Assembly (NCBI RefSeq): GCF_036346855.1
Contig: NZ_CP107841.1
Span: 1,426,001-1,490,000, forward strand
DNA from: Streptomyces europaeiscabiei
Lineage (GTDB): Bacteria; Actinomycetota; Actinomycetes; Streptomycetales; Streptomycetaceae
DNA length: 64,000 nucleotides
Direction of reading: 5' to 3'
Shown in pieces: positions 45,918 through 54,512 of this stretch. Each line of letters starts with the position of its first letter. The stretch's first letter is position 1. The position numbers and the translations under genes are program-made. The notes under the pieces were generated by a model. It worked only from the letters and a program-made list of their open reading frames with translations. It was not told the origin of the DNA and made no database searches.

Positions 45918-46511
45918 CTAACGGGCACGGTCCATCAAGTAGCGGACGAGCGTGATCAGTGCTTCGGCCGACGACCGCTCGTCACGTGCGTCGCACGTGA
46001 CGATGGGAGTGTCGTCGAGCAGATCCAGCGCTTCACGCAGTGCCCTTGCGTCACGTATGGACGTACCGTCGAAATGGTTGACCGCGATCGCGTAGTCGAG
46101 TCCGTACTGCTCGATCAGGTCGATCACGGCGAACGAGTCGGCCAGCCGCTCGGGGTCGACCAGCACCAGCGCCCCGAGGGCGCCGCGTGCCATGTCCTCC
46201 CACATCTGCACGAAGCGCTGCTGGCCGGGTGTGCCGAAGAGATACAGCACGACGCGGTCGCTGACGGTGAGCCGGCCGAAGTCCATGGCGACCGTGGTGG
46301 TGGTCTTGCCCTGGACGCCCTTGAGATCGTCGATCGCCTCGCCCGCCTGGGTCATCGTCTCCTCGGTGGAGAGCGGCGAGATCTCGGAGATCGACCCGAT
46401 GAACGTGGTCTTCCCCACCGCGAAGTGCCCGACGACCAGGATCTTCACGGCGGTCTGCGTCTCTCCGCCCGGGACGTACGCCCGCTCATCCAAACTTGGA
46501 CTGGAGACCAT
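45918..46511 (-). CDS. cvnD: Conservon GTPase (CvnD)
   Basis: 197 residues, small Ras/Rab-like GTP-binding protein. The G1 loop is GHFAVGKTT (about 28-36), switch II is LFGTPGQQRF, and the G4 position reads AVNHFDG, with NHFD in place of NKxD as is usual for conservon GTPases. Conservons (cvnABCD) are actinobacterial four-gene units thought to form a membrane-associated complex similar to eukaryotic G-protein signalling. The start overlaps the end of cvnC by 26 nt, and the stop sits 13 nt before the P450. Confidence 0.95.
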   Translation of the reverse strand: MVSSPSLDERAYVPGGETQTAVKILVVGHFAVGKTTFIGSISEISPLSTEETMTQAGEAIDDLKGVQGKTTTTVAMDFGRLTVSDRVVLYLFGTPGQQRFVQMWEDMARGALGALVLVDPERLADSFAVIDLIEQYGLDYAIAVNHFDGTSIRDARALREALDLLDDTPIVTCDARDERSSAEALITLVRYLMDRAR

Positions 46512-46863
46512 TGAGCACCTCCTCGAGAATCTTCAGGTTGGCGACGGGAGCACGCGTCTCCGGCGGGCGGGTGACGAGGTAGCCGGCCTCGGAGAGGGCG
46601 GCCAGCAGGATCTTCACCACCCCCACCGGCAGGTGGAGGTGTCCCGAGATCTCGGCGACGGAGAGATAGCCGCCGACGCACATCCGCAGCAGGTTCTGCT
46701 CCTCGGGTGAGAGGCGGGCAGGCCGCTGCTGCTGGTCGGTCACCGCTGTGACCAGTGTGATCAGCGAGAACTGACTCTCGCCGGGAAGGCTGCGGCCGCC
46801 GGTGATGACGTACGACCGCACTAATTCGGTGGCCTCGGGCTCCTGCTTGTCGAAATCGTTCAC
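46486..46863 (-). CDS. cvnC: Conservon DUF742 protein (CvnC)
   Basis: 125 residues of the DUF742 family, a winged-helix-like small protein present in every conservon. Characteristic parts: RSYVITGGRSLP (about 15-26), then SLITLVTAV, LSPEEQNLLRMC, SVAEISGHLHLPVGVVKILLAALSEAG and a C-terminal segment ending LNGLQSKFG. The ATG overlaps the cvnB stop by 4 nt and its own stop lies inside cvnD, giving tight translational coupling. Biochemical activity is not established; it is thought to bind the CvnA/B/D complex. Confidence 0.94.
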   Translation of the reverse strand: MNDFDKQEPEATELVRSYVITGGRSLPGESQFSLITLVTAVTDQQQRPARLSPEEQNLLRMCVGGYLSVAEISGHLHLPVGVVKILLAALSEAGYLVTRPPETRAPVANLKILEEVLNGLQSKFG

Positions 46864-47261
46864 GGGCCTACCACGCTGCTCTCCCGGGGCGGAGCGGTCA
46901 TGACCTTGCCCAACTGGCCGACGAGCTGCTGCATCCGGAAGGTGATGTCCGCCATGTCGACGTCGGAGGAGGCCGACACCGCGAGGTAGGCGCCGTCACC
47001 GGCCGAGATCAGGAAGATCCAGCCGCCGTCGAACTCGACCAGGGTCTGCTGCCAGCGCAGATCCGACCGGGAGCAGAAGAACGCCAGCGATCGGCTGAGC
47101 GACTGCATGCCGCTCATCGCGGCGGCGGCCTTGTCCGCGTCGTCCTTGTCCACCCCCTTCGAACGGGCCCTGAGCAGCCCGTCGGAGGAGACCAGAACCG
47201 CGTGGAGAGCTCCGGGGATCTCCAAGGCGCTGTCAAGCATCCAAGAAAGATCGTTGTTCAT
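46860..47261 (-). CDS. cvnB: Conservon roadblock/LC7 protein (CvnB)
   Basis: 133 residues, one roadblock/LC7 domain over the whole length (LSWMLDSALEIPGALHAVLV, SSDGLLRARSKGVDKD, LVEFDGGWIFLISAGDGAYLAV). Roadblock proteins act on small GTPases, in the manner of MglB on MglA, so it is the likely regulator of the CvnD GTPase. The ATG overlaps the cvnA stop by 4 nt (ATGA). Confidence 0.95.
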   Translation of the reverse strand: MNNDLSWMLDSALEIPGALHAVLVSSDGLLRARSKGVDKDDADKAAAAMSGMQSLSRSLAFFCSRSDLRWQQTLVEFDGGWIFLISAGDGAYLAVSASSDVDMADITFRMQQLVGQLGKVMTAPPRESSVVGP

Positions 47262-48463
47262 TGGATCTCGTGCCCTTCGCTGCTTGCGTCACGGGTACCG
47301 CCCGGACGCTCCCCCGCCTCCGGATGTGTGGCGCGGCCGGCGTCCGTGCCCTGCTTGAAGGCGGCCATGATCGCTGCCGTCTCCTCGCTGCGACGCTTGG
47401 GGGCCGACGAGACGGACGGGCTGGTCGAGACCAGGGCCATCGGCCGCTTGCGCCGCCGCTTGGGCAGCCCGTCCTCGGTCGTGGCGACGGGCAGCGAGGG
47501 CTCGGGGGCGGACTCGTACACCGAGGGGCGCGTCTCGACGGCCGACGGCTCCTCCCTCGGCGCCACCGAGTCCATCGACACCGCCGGCTGCTTGGGCTCC
47601 GGCATGTCGGTGAGCAGCTCGTCGGGCAGCAGCACGACCGCCCGCACCCCTCCGTAGGGGGAGGTGGAGTCCACCGACACCGTGAAGCCGAACCGCTCGC
47701 AGAGCACACCGATCACCGCGAAGCCGAACTGCGGAGGGTTGCCCAGCCCTGAGACGCCCGTGGCCCGCTCGCTCGTCAGGAGCTTCTCGGCCCTGGCCTT
47801 CTCCTCCTCGTTCATGCCGACACCGGCGTCGTCGACGATGATGCAGACGCCCTTGGGCACGGAACGGACGTTGATCTCGACCACGGTGTCCGGGCTGGAG
47901 TAGCTGGTCGCGTTGTCGAGCAGCTCCGCGAGGGCCAGTGCCACCGGTTCGACGGCCCGGCTGGTGACACCGAAGTCGACCTTGGACAGGATGTGCGCCC
48001 GCTGGAAGTGGCGGATCCTGCCCTGGGCGCTGCGGACCACGTCGTAGACCGAGGCCACGTCGCGGTGCCGGCCGAGCCAGCCCTCGCACAGCACGGCGAT
48101 GGACTGGGCACGCCGGCCGAACTGCGCGTTCATGTGGTCGATCTCCAGGAGGTCCTGGAGCATGACGGAGTCGCCGTACTTGCGCTGCAGCCCGGAAATG
48201 ATGCGCTGCTGCTCGGCGGCGAGACCCTGCAGTGTCCGCATGGCGGACTTCAGGGCTGTCCTCGTCGCCCCCTCGGCTTCCTGCTGGGCCGAGCGGACGG
48301 ACTCCGAGTACTGGCTCTCCAACTCACCGTAGTGATTCCTGAGCCCTGCGATCTCCTGCCGTAATTTCCGCGCCGCCCGTCGCTGACGAACGACGAGGGC
48401 GGCGGCGACAAGGGTTACGACAAGAAGTGCCCAGAGCGCCGGATTTTGTATGTATTGCGTCAT
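47258..48463 (-). CDS. cvnA: Conservon sensor histidine-kinase-like protein (CvnA)
   Basis: 401 residues, shorter than CvnA proteins with a large extracellular sensor. An N-terminal transmembrane segment (about 9-26) is followed by a coiled coil (about 28-90), a helical dimerisation-like region (RKYGDSVMLQDLLEIDHMNAQF) and a HATPase_c domain with N-box ALAELLDNATSYS, G1 VDDAGVGMNEEE and G2 GLGNPPQFGFAVI. No canonical phospho-acceptor His box is seen in the dimerisation region. The C-terminal about 100 residues are Pro/Ser-rich with a basic KRRRKRP patch. The ATG follows GAGGGTCTC. It is the first gene of the conservon operon and probably anchors CvnB-D at the membrane. Confidence 0.94.
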   Translation of the reverse strand: MTQYIQNPALWALLVVTLVAAALVVRQRRAARKLRQEIAGLRNHYGELESQYSESVRSAQQEAEGATRTALKSAMRTLQGLAAEQQRIISGLQRKYGDSVMLQDLLEIDHMNAQFGRRAQSIAVLCEGWLGRHRDVASVYDVVRSAQGRIRHFQRAHILSKVDFGVTSRAVEPVALALAELLDNATSYSSPDTVVEINVRSVPKGVCIIVDDAGVGMNEEEKARAEKLLTSERATGVSGLGNPPQFGFAVIGVLCERFGFTVSVDSTSPYGGVRAVVLLPDELLTDMPEPKQPAVSMDSVAPREEPSAVETRPSVYESAPEPSLPVATTEDGLPKRRRKRPMALVSTSPSVSSAPKRRSEETAAIMAAFKQGTDAGRATHPEAGERPGGTRDASSEGHEIQ

Positions 48464-49032
48464 GAGACCCTCTTCAGGCGGCCGATAGCCAGCTACTGAA
48501 TTCCTGTCAATTCATACGTACCGAAGGTCAGCCATTCCAGGGTTGTCACGAGGAATTCACCAAAGACGATGGATGCTCCTTTTGCACCCATCCGTCCATT
48601 CGGTAAGTGCGGTGATCGTATCATCACTCCTGCTGGCGACGGGGCGTCAACCTGGGCGGTCCTCGCGACAGTTGAGCCCAACCGGAACGCCTTGAAACGG
48701 GCACAAGCCGCATTGCCGCAGCCGACTGCCGTGCGTGCGGACGGCGTTGACGCGTGTATGCGTTCACCGGCCCGGAATCCGGCCGTAGTTGGCGATGCGG
48801 ACCATCGCGCGGCGAGCCTCCCGGAAGCCATGATGGGCAGTAAGCGGAACTTCAGGGGGAGATCGCTGTGAGGGAGAACCACCGGCTCGGTCCCGGGCTC
48901 GGGCCAGGGCGCTCGTTCCGGAGCGCGGCCGTCGGCCCGCACGGCTCGCCCCGCTGATTTCGCTCCATGGATTGGACGACGAACGCGAGCGGCGTGCCGA
49001 CGATCCGCCGCGTCAACACCACGGAGGCTGTC
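48464..49032. promoter_or_regulatory. Divergent promoter region between conservon and flavoprotein genes
   Basis: 569 nt without a supportable gene. It contains an interrupted palindrome GTGATCGTATCATCAC (48612-48627) that could be an operator for the conservon, and GGAGG just before the flavoprotein ATG. Short open frames here have no recognisable product. Confidence 0.4.
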
Positions 49033-50529
49033 ATGTCGCACAAAGAGCACGGTGCCGTCAACAGGCGGCAGTTCCTGACCCGGTTCGGAGCCGGGACCAT
49101 AGCGCTCGTGGCCGGCTTCGATCTGGTCTCGCGGCAGTGGGTGACCGAGGCCGCGGCAGCGGAGAACTCCACTTTCGCCACAGCGCCCTCTCTCGACGGC
49201 ACTCTCACGTTCGACGCGGCGTCCCTCGCGGCGAATTCGCACGACCAGGGCAACATCGTGTTCCAGAGACCGTGCGCGGTACTCCGGCCGGGTTCCGTCC
49301 AGGACATCCGGAAAATGGTCGGCTTCTGCGCCGACCACGGCATCGAGGTCGCGCCGGCCGGCGCGCACCACGCGATGTTCGGCCAACCGCTCGTGAGTGG
49401 TGGCCTGGTCATCGAGATGCGGTCGCTGGACACGATCCACTCGATCGGCACGGACGGCGCCGACGTCGACGCCGGCGTGCTGTGGAAGGACGTCATCGAG
49501 GCCGCGTACGAGCAGGGCCTCACGCCGGCGTCGATCACCAGCTACATCGGGACGACGATCGGCGGGACCCTGTCCATGGGCGGCATCGGAATGATGTCGG
49601 CCTACCGGGCGGGTGCGCAGGTCGATCACGCCCGGCGCCTCCAGGTGGTCACGGGCGAGGGCCGGCTCAAATGGTGCTCCGACACACAGAACAGTGACCT
49701 GTTCGAGGCGGCGCTCGCCGGACTCGGCCAGTGCGGTGTGATCACGCGAGCGACCATCGACCTGGTGCCGGCCAAGCAGCTGGCCCGCACGTACCGGATC
49801 GGGTACACGGACATACCGACGTTCTTCCGGGACATCCGCGTCCTGGCGAACCGGGGCGAGTTCGACTCGCTCGGCAGCATTCCCCAGCCGGGCACGGCAC
49901 AGCCGCTGACGCTGTGGGCCACCGTCTTCCACAACCCGGGTGACGCACCCGACGCGTCCCATCTGCTCCGCGGGCTCAGCCCCGCCGCGGACGCGGCGGC
50001 GTTCGAGGACTCCCCCTATCTCGACTACATCTCGCTGGTCACGAACATGTACGACTCCTTCGCGGCGAACCTGGACTGGGACGCGAAGGTCAAGCCCTGG
50101 TCGGACCTGTTCCTGCCGGACGACGCCGTCGAGTCCTACGTCGAGTCGGTGTTCTCGTCGTTGACCCCCGAGGACCTGGGCCCGACCGGTTTCGGGCTGG
50201 TCTTCCCGATGCTGCGTTCCAGCTACGGCCGGCCGCTGCTGCGGCTTCCCAGCGGGGCGAGCGGGCCCTGGGTCTGGCTGGTCAGCGTGCTGACCGACGC
50301 CGCGCAGTCCGGCCCCGACCCCGAGTTCGCGGAACGCATGATGGACCGCAACTACCGCTTCTACCAGGAGGCGGCCGCCGTCGGCGGCGTCCGCTACCCG
50401 CACGGCGCGTGCGCGTTCACAGAGGCCGACTGGCAGGCACACTACGGCTCGATGTGGGCGCAGTTCGCCTCGTGGAAGAACCAGTACGACCCGTACGGCA
50501 TCCTGACTCCGGGTCCGGGCATCTTCTGA
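49033..50529 (+). CDS. Tat-exported FAD-linked oxidoreductase, cytokinin-dehydrogenase-like
   Basis: 498 residues. The ATG at 49033 has GGAGG 5 nt upstream, preferred over an in-frame start 66 nt earlier. The N-terminus is a twin-arginine signal (NRRQFLTRFGAG), then a hydrophobic stretch and ALA-like cleavage region by about residue 45. The FAD-binding PCMH domain covers about 70-240: APAGAHHAMFGQ has His112/His113 where covalent FAD attachment occurs in this family, and TTIGGTLSMGGIG is the pyrophosphate loop. The C-terminal half matches the substrate domain of cytokinin dehydrogenases, ending YDPYGILTPGPGIF. Bacterial relatives oxidise amines or alcohols outside the membrane; the substrate is not determined. 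A strong hairpin terminator follows. Confidence 0.88.
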   Translation: MSHKEHGAVNRRQFLTRFGAGTIALVAGFDLVSRQWVTEAAAAENSTFATAPSLDGTLTFDAASLAANSHDQGNIVFQRPCAVLRPGSVQDIRKMVGFCADHGIEVAPAGAHHAMFGQPLVSGGLVIEMRSLDTIHSIGTDGADVDAGVLWKDVIEAAYEQGLTPASITSYIGTTIGGTLSMGGIGMMSAYRAGAQVDHARRLQVVTGEGRLKWCSDTQNSDLFEAALAGLGQCGVITRATIDLVPAKQLARTYRIGYTDIPTFFRDIRVLANRGEFDSLGSIPQPGTAQPLTLWATVFHNPGDAPDASHLLRGLSPAADAAAFEDSPYLDYISLVTNMYDSFAANLDWDAKVKPWSDLFLPDDAVESYVESVFSSLTPEDLGPTGFGLVFPMLRSSYGRPLLRLPSGASGPWVWLVSVLTDAAQSGPDPEFAERMMDRNYRFYQEAAAVGGVRYPHGACAFTEADWQAHYGSMWAQFASWKNQYDPYGILTPGPGIF

Positions 50530-50576
50530 CGCGTCCGGTCCGGGGCGCCGGGGCAACCCACCTCGGTCTTCGAACC

Positions 50577-50619
50577 GTGATCCCGGCCTGGGCCGCGGCG
50601 CGGCCCAGGCCGGGATCAC
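50577..50619 (+). terminator. Strong hairpin terminator after the flavoprotein gene
   Basis: Perfect 19-bp inverted repeat, GTGATCCCGGCCTGGGCCG at 50577-50595 and its complement at 50601-50619, separated by 5 nt. It begins 48 nt after the stop codon. There is no T-run, as is common in Streptomyces. The remainder of the 318-nt gap to the next gene shows nothing else. Confidence 0.75.
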
Positions 50620-50847
50620 GGGCACACTCGGGCTTCACTCTTTCGGTGCCTGCCTCGGCCCGGTGCACGCGGCCGGTCGGGGGCCCGGAAGGCGGCCGAT
50701 GCGCTGTGGTGGCTCAGGGGCGCGGGACATCCGGAGCGACGGGCGGGAGAAGCTCCGCACCGATGCTGCGGATCTGCCGGGTCTCGCAGCCCGTTCACGC
50801 CTATCGTGGAATGGCACACCGACGCTCGGCGCCAAGGCAGGCTGGAC

Positions 50848-52077
50848 ATGAGGGAACCGCATATCGACTATGCGGAGGTCTTCCGGGCGCTGCCCGGCAT
50901 GGTGGCGCTGCTCACGCCCGACCTCGTGTACGCCGACGCCAACGAGGACTTCCTGCGGCTGGCCGGGCGCTCCCGCGAGCAGCTCCTGGGCCGCTACATC
51001 TTCGACGTCTTCCCCGAGAACCCGAACGAACCGGCCGCGGCCGGCATGCGCGAGACCCGGGAGTCGATGCTGCGGGCGGTGGCCACCGGCGAACGCGACA
51101 CGATGGCGCTGCTCCGCTACGACATCGAGGACCCGCAGCGCCCCGGCCTCTGGCAGGAGCACTACTGGAGCCCGGTCAACGCACCCGTCCTCGGCCCCGA
51201 CGGGAAGGTGGCGCTGATCGTCCACCGGGTGGAGGAGGTCACCGAGCTCATCCGCGCCCGGGGCGGCCCCGGTGGCGACAGCCGGGCCCAGGTGCTGGAG
51301 GCCGAGCTGTACACCCGCGCCCGCGAACTGCAGGAGGTCAACGAACGGCTGCGCACCGCGCACGCCCACGAGCGCGAGGTCGCCCTGGCCCTGCAGGCGG
51401 CGATGCTGCCCCCGCCCGGCCCGACCGGACAGCACGACGCGGCCGTACGGTACCGGCCCGCCATCGGTGCGCTGAACGTGTGCGGCGACTGGTACGACCT
51501 GGTCGGCCTGCCCGGCGAGGGCCTCGCGGTGGCCGTGGGCGATGTCGTCGGCCACGGCCTGGCGGCGGCCTGCGCCATGGGGCAGCTGCGCAGCGCCCTG
51601 AGCGGGGCCACCCGCCTCTCCGAGGGCCCTGCCCAGGCCCTGGAGGCCCTGGACCTCTACGCCCGCTCCGTCGAGGGCGCCGAGTCGACCACGGTCGTGA
51701 CGACCTTCATCGACTGGGACAGCCACACCATCACCTACAGCTGCGCGGGCCACCCGCCGCCCGCCCTCGTGCACCCCGACGGCACCGTCACCTTCCTCAA
51801 CGGCGCCACCGACCCGCCGCTCGCCGCCCGGCCCGTCCACGCCGCCCGCCCCCAGGCCCGCATGCCCTTCGTCGAGGACTCCACCCTGGTCCTGTACACG
51901 GACGGGCTGATCGAACGCCGTACCGAGGGCATCGACACGGGTCTGGAGCGCCTCGCCGACTCCCTGGCCCACCACCGCAAGCACGACCCGGAGACCCTGG
52001 CCGACGCCCTCCTGGCCGATCTTCTTCCGCCCTCCGGCAACACCGACGACACCGCGCTGATCGTCCTGCGGCTGTGA
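50848..52077 (+). CDS. PAS-domain PP2C (SpoIIE-type) phosphatase
   Basis: 409 residues. An N-terminal PAS domain (about 5-135: VFRALPGMVALLTPDLVYAD, RYIFDVFPENP) is joined by a coiled coil (about 145-195) to a SpoIIE/RsbU phosphatase with LQAAMLPPP, GDWYDLV (metal-binding Asp), VGDVVGHGLAAA, AGHPPPALV, LYTDGLIE and NTDDTALIVLRL. Such enzymes dephosphorylate anti-anti-sigma factors in streptomycete partner-switch networks. The ATG at 50848 begins the PAS domain; an in-frame start 42 nt upstream is less likely. No partner kinase or antagonist gene is adjacent. Confidence 0.93.
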   Translation: MREPHIDYAEVFRALPGMVALLTPDLVYADANEDFLRLAGRSREQLLGRYIFDVFPENPNEPAAAGMRETRESMLRAVATGERDTMALLRYDIEDPQRPGLWQEHYWSPVNAPVLGPDGKVALIVHRVEEVTELIRARGGPGGDSRAQVLEAELYTRARELQEVNERLRTAHAHEREVALALQAAMLPPPGPTGQHDAAVRYRPAIGALNVCGDWYDLVGLPGEGLAVAVGDVVGHGLAAACAMGQLRSALSGATRLSEGPAQALEALDLYARSVEGAESTTVVTTFIDWDSHTITYSCAGHPPPALVHPDGTVTFLNGATDPPLAARPVHAARPQARMPFVEDSTLVLYTDGLIERRTEGIDTGLERLADSLAHHRKHDPETLADALLADLLPPSGNTDDTALIVLRL

Positions 52078-52158
52078 CTGGCACGGCGTCCTGAGCCGAT
52101 AGGGGCCCTGCGATACGGGCCCGGCGGGGCAGGTCCTGCGCGGCATCCCGCGGTGCGG

Positions 52159-53325
52159 TCACCTGCCCCAGATCTTCCGGTACCCCTCCCGGTAGCCCGA
52201 CGGGTCCCAGCTCGTGGCGCCTGCGCTGTTGTCGGCTGTACTGACGTGGACGGGCGCCACATAACCGCTGGCCGGGCGGTCGGCGAAGGCGCGGTTGAAC
52301 TCGTCGATGATCTGCCACCCCTGCAGGGAGAGCGGCTCGGGGACGGTGGCCGCCTGGTACTGGTCGCTGTTGACGCGCTGGAAGGCGGAGGGGTCGCCGT
52401 CCCCCGCACCGATGTTGAAGGGCGGGCCCGCGCCGTCCTTGCCGGCCGCGCGGAAGGCGGGCGCGGCGTCGGCGAAGTACAGGTCGTTGATGGCGACGGA
52501 ATGGGTCCACCGGCCCTGGAAGCGGGAGAGGAGCGAGGAGACCTCGCGGGGCGTACGGCTGCTCGCGTCGGAGATCGGGATGTTCACGTACGACAGGAGT
52601 TTCACGCCCGCGCAGGTGGCGAGTTCCTTTCTGATCAGGTCGGACTTGTTCTTGGCGAAGGGGATCGAGGCGTCGGTGAAGATCACGACTCCGGCGTCAC
52701 CGTCGGAGGTCGAGATGATCCATTGCGCGCTGATCCCGGCCACGTCCTCGACCTGGGTGGTGACGTTGGTGAACAGGGCGGGGCGCCGGCTGGGGCCGGG
52801 TGCGGCGACCGCGTGCCAGCCGATGAGGGGGATGCCCGCCTGCTCGGCGCGTGCGATCTGCTGCGAGGTCGCCTCGGGGTCGAAGCCGCCGATGACGATG
52901 CCCGAGGGGCGGAGGGTCACGGCCTCGCTCATCGCCGCCTGGATGCCGGCCGGGGTGCCGCCGCCGTCGATCACCCGGACGTTCCAGCCGATGACCCGCG
53001 CGGCTTCCCGGACGCCCTCGGCGGCGCCCGCGACCCCCGGGTTGGTCATGGTCTGGGCGACGTACACGATGGTTCTGCCGGTCACGGCTCGGGGACCGGT
53101 GGTCGGGCCGTTCCAGGGGATGTCGGTCCGCTCCGCCCGGCTGACGGCGCCCCGGGCCTCGGCTTGGACCTCGGGGCAGCCGCTCGGGCCCGAGGCGGAC
53201 TCCTCCGGGTCACCGGACGAGCCGCGTTCGCAGCCGGCGAGCAGGGCGGTGGTCACGGTCAGCAGGGCGGTCGCCACGTACCGGGCTCCGGACGCGCGGG
53301 AGTTGGTCTTGCGTTTGTGGTGCAC
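52159..53325 (-). CDS. Sugar ABC transporter substrate-binding lipoprotein (CUT2/RbsB type)
   Basis: 388 residues. The GTG at 53325 is chosen because AGGAG stands 6 nt upstream and the protein then opens with a lipoprotein signal: basic VHHKRKTNSR, hydrophobic core, lipobox LLAGC with the lipidated Cys. The mature part is a type I periplasmic-binding fold (RTIVYVAQTMTNPGVAGAAE, PSGIVIGGFDPEAT, IPLIGWHAV, HSVAINDLYFADAAPAF). It is the last gene of a three-gene ABC importer operon, 77 nt after the permease. The ligand is probably a pentose or related polyol, but this cannot be decided from the sequence. Confidence 0.9.
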   Translation of the reverse strand: MHHKRKTNSRASGARYVATALLTVTTALLAGCERGSSGDPEESASGPSGCPEVQAEARGAVSRAERTDIPWNGPTTGPRAVTGRTIVYVAQTMTNPGVAGAAEGVREAARVIGWNVRVIDGGGTPAGIQAAMSEAVTLRPSGIVIGGFDPEATSQQIARAEQAGIPLIGWHAVAAPGPSRRPALFTNVTTQVEDVAGISAQWIISTSDGDAGVVIFTDASIPFAKNKSDLIRKELATCAGVKLLSYVNIPISDASSRTPREVSSLLSRFQGRWTHSVAINDLYFADAAPAFRAAGKDGAGPPFNIGAGDGDPSAFQRVNSDQYQAATVPEPLSLQGWQIIDEFNRAFADRPASGYVAPVHVSTADNSAGATSWDPSGYREGYRKIWGR

Positions 53326-53402
53326 GAAAGGCTCCTCGCGGAGGGACGAGCGGGAGGACGCGGCAGGGCCGGGCGATCGTGCGGCGGTGCCCGCGGCCGA
53401 GG

Positions 53403-54512
53403 TCATGACGTACCGCCCGGTGGCGGGGCGGGCGGCGTATCCGGTGTCTCGGCGGGCGCGTCGCGGGCCGCGAAGACGCCGGTGCGCGTCCGGCGGCGGG
53501 CTGCGTATCCGGCGAGGCCGACGGCGAGGAGCAGGGTGCCGCCGTGGAACAGGGGCACCGTCCAGAAGTCGGCGCCCATCTGGGCGATGCCGGTGAGACC
53601 GACGGCGAGGACGGCGACGGCGACGAGGGTGCCCAGGGCGTTGGGGCGGCCGGGTTTGATCGCGGTGGAGCCGAGGAGGGCCCCGACGAAGGCGGGGAGC
53701 AGATAGTCGAGGCCGACGCTCGGATTGCCGATCTGCTGCTGGGCCGCGAGCAGCACCCCGGCGAGGCCGACGATCAGACCGGATGCGGCGAAGGCGCAGA
53801 CGGTGTACCTGCGGACGGGGATGCCGACGAGGTCCGCGGCGCGCGGGTTCGACCCGACGACGTACAGGTAGCGGCCGATCGGCAGCCGCTCCAGCACCAG
53901 CCAGAGGGCGACCGCGAGCGCCAGCACGTAGAAGGCGGGGACCGGGAGGCCGAGGAACGTGGAGGTGTAGAGGTCGGTGAAGGCGGGCGGGAGGCCCTGG
54001 GGGCCGGGGACGATCCGGCCGCCGTCGGTGATCCAGCCGGTCACGGCGTACATCATGCTGCCGGTGCCGAGGGTGGCGATGAAGGAGTCGATCCGGCCGA
54101 ACTCGACGATGACGCCGTTGAGGACGCCCATGACCGTCCCGCCGACGACCACGGCGAGGCAGGCGAGCGGCCAGGGCCAGCCGGCGTCGACGATGAGGTA
54201 CAGCACCATGACGTGCGCCAGGCCGAGTCCGTAGCCGATGGAGAGGTCGAACGCGCCGGTCACGATGGGGACCGTGGCGGCGAGCGCGAGGAAGGCCGGG
54301 ATCGACTGGGCGGAGAGGATCGAGTCGACGGTGTCCAGGGTGGGGAAGGTGCGCGGCAGGGCCAGGGAGAAGATCAGGACGAGCAGGGCGGTGAGGGCCA
54401 GAAGGCCGTAGGCGCCGATGACGTGCCCGCCGGGGCGGCCGCGGGGGCCGAGCCTTCTTGGCGGGCGCGGTCGACGCGGGCGCGGTGCCGACGGGGAGGG
54501 TGGGGTGGTCAC
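53403..54512 (-). CDS. Sugar ABC transporter permease (RbsC type)
   Basis: 369 residues with about eight to ten hydrophobic segments and the CUT2 permease signature around FDLSIGYGLGLAHV and GVLNGVIVEFGRIDSFIATLG (read as two neighbouring parts). A Pro/Arg-rich N-terminus precedes the first membrane helix near residue 35. The GTG at 54512 overlaps the ATPase stop by 4 nt (GTGA). It is one permease gene, so it presumably works as a homodimer with the two-domain ATPase. Confidence 0.92.
   Translation of the reverse strand: MTTPPSPSAPRPRRPRPPRRLGPRGRPGGHVIGAYGLLALTALLVLIFSLALPRTFPTLDTVDSILSAQSIPAFLALAATVPIVTGAFDLSIGYGLGLAHVMVLYLIVDAGWPWPLACLAVVVGGTVMGVLNGVIVEFGRIDSFIATLGTGSMMYAVTGWITDGGRIVPGPQGLPPAFTDLYTSTFLGLPVPAFYVLALAVALWLVLERLPIGRYLYVVGSNPRAADLVGIPVRRYTVCAFAASGLIVGLAGVLLAAQQQIGNPSVGLDYLLPAFVGALLGSTAIKPGRPNALGTLVAVAVLAVGLTGIAQMGADFWTVPLFHGGTLLLAVGLAGYAARRRTRTGVFAARDAPAETPDTPPAPPPGGTS

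Noticed and set aside
48493..50625. 710-codon minus-strand frame opposite the flavoprotein gene
   Set aside because: Shadow of the Tat flavoprotein, which has signal peptide, FAD motif and SD.
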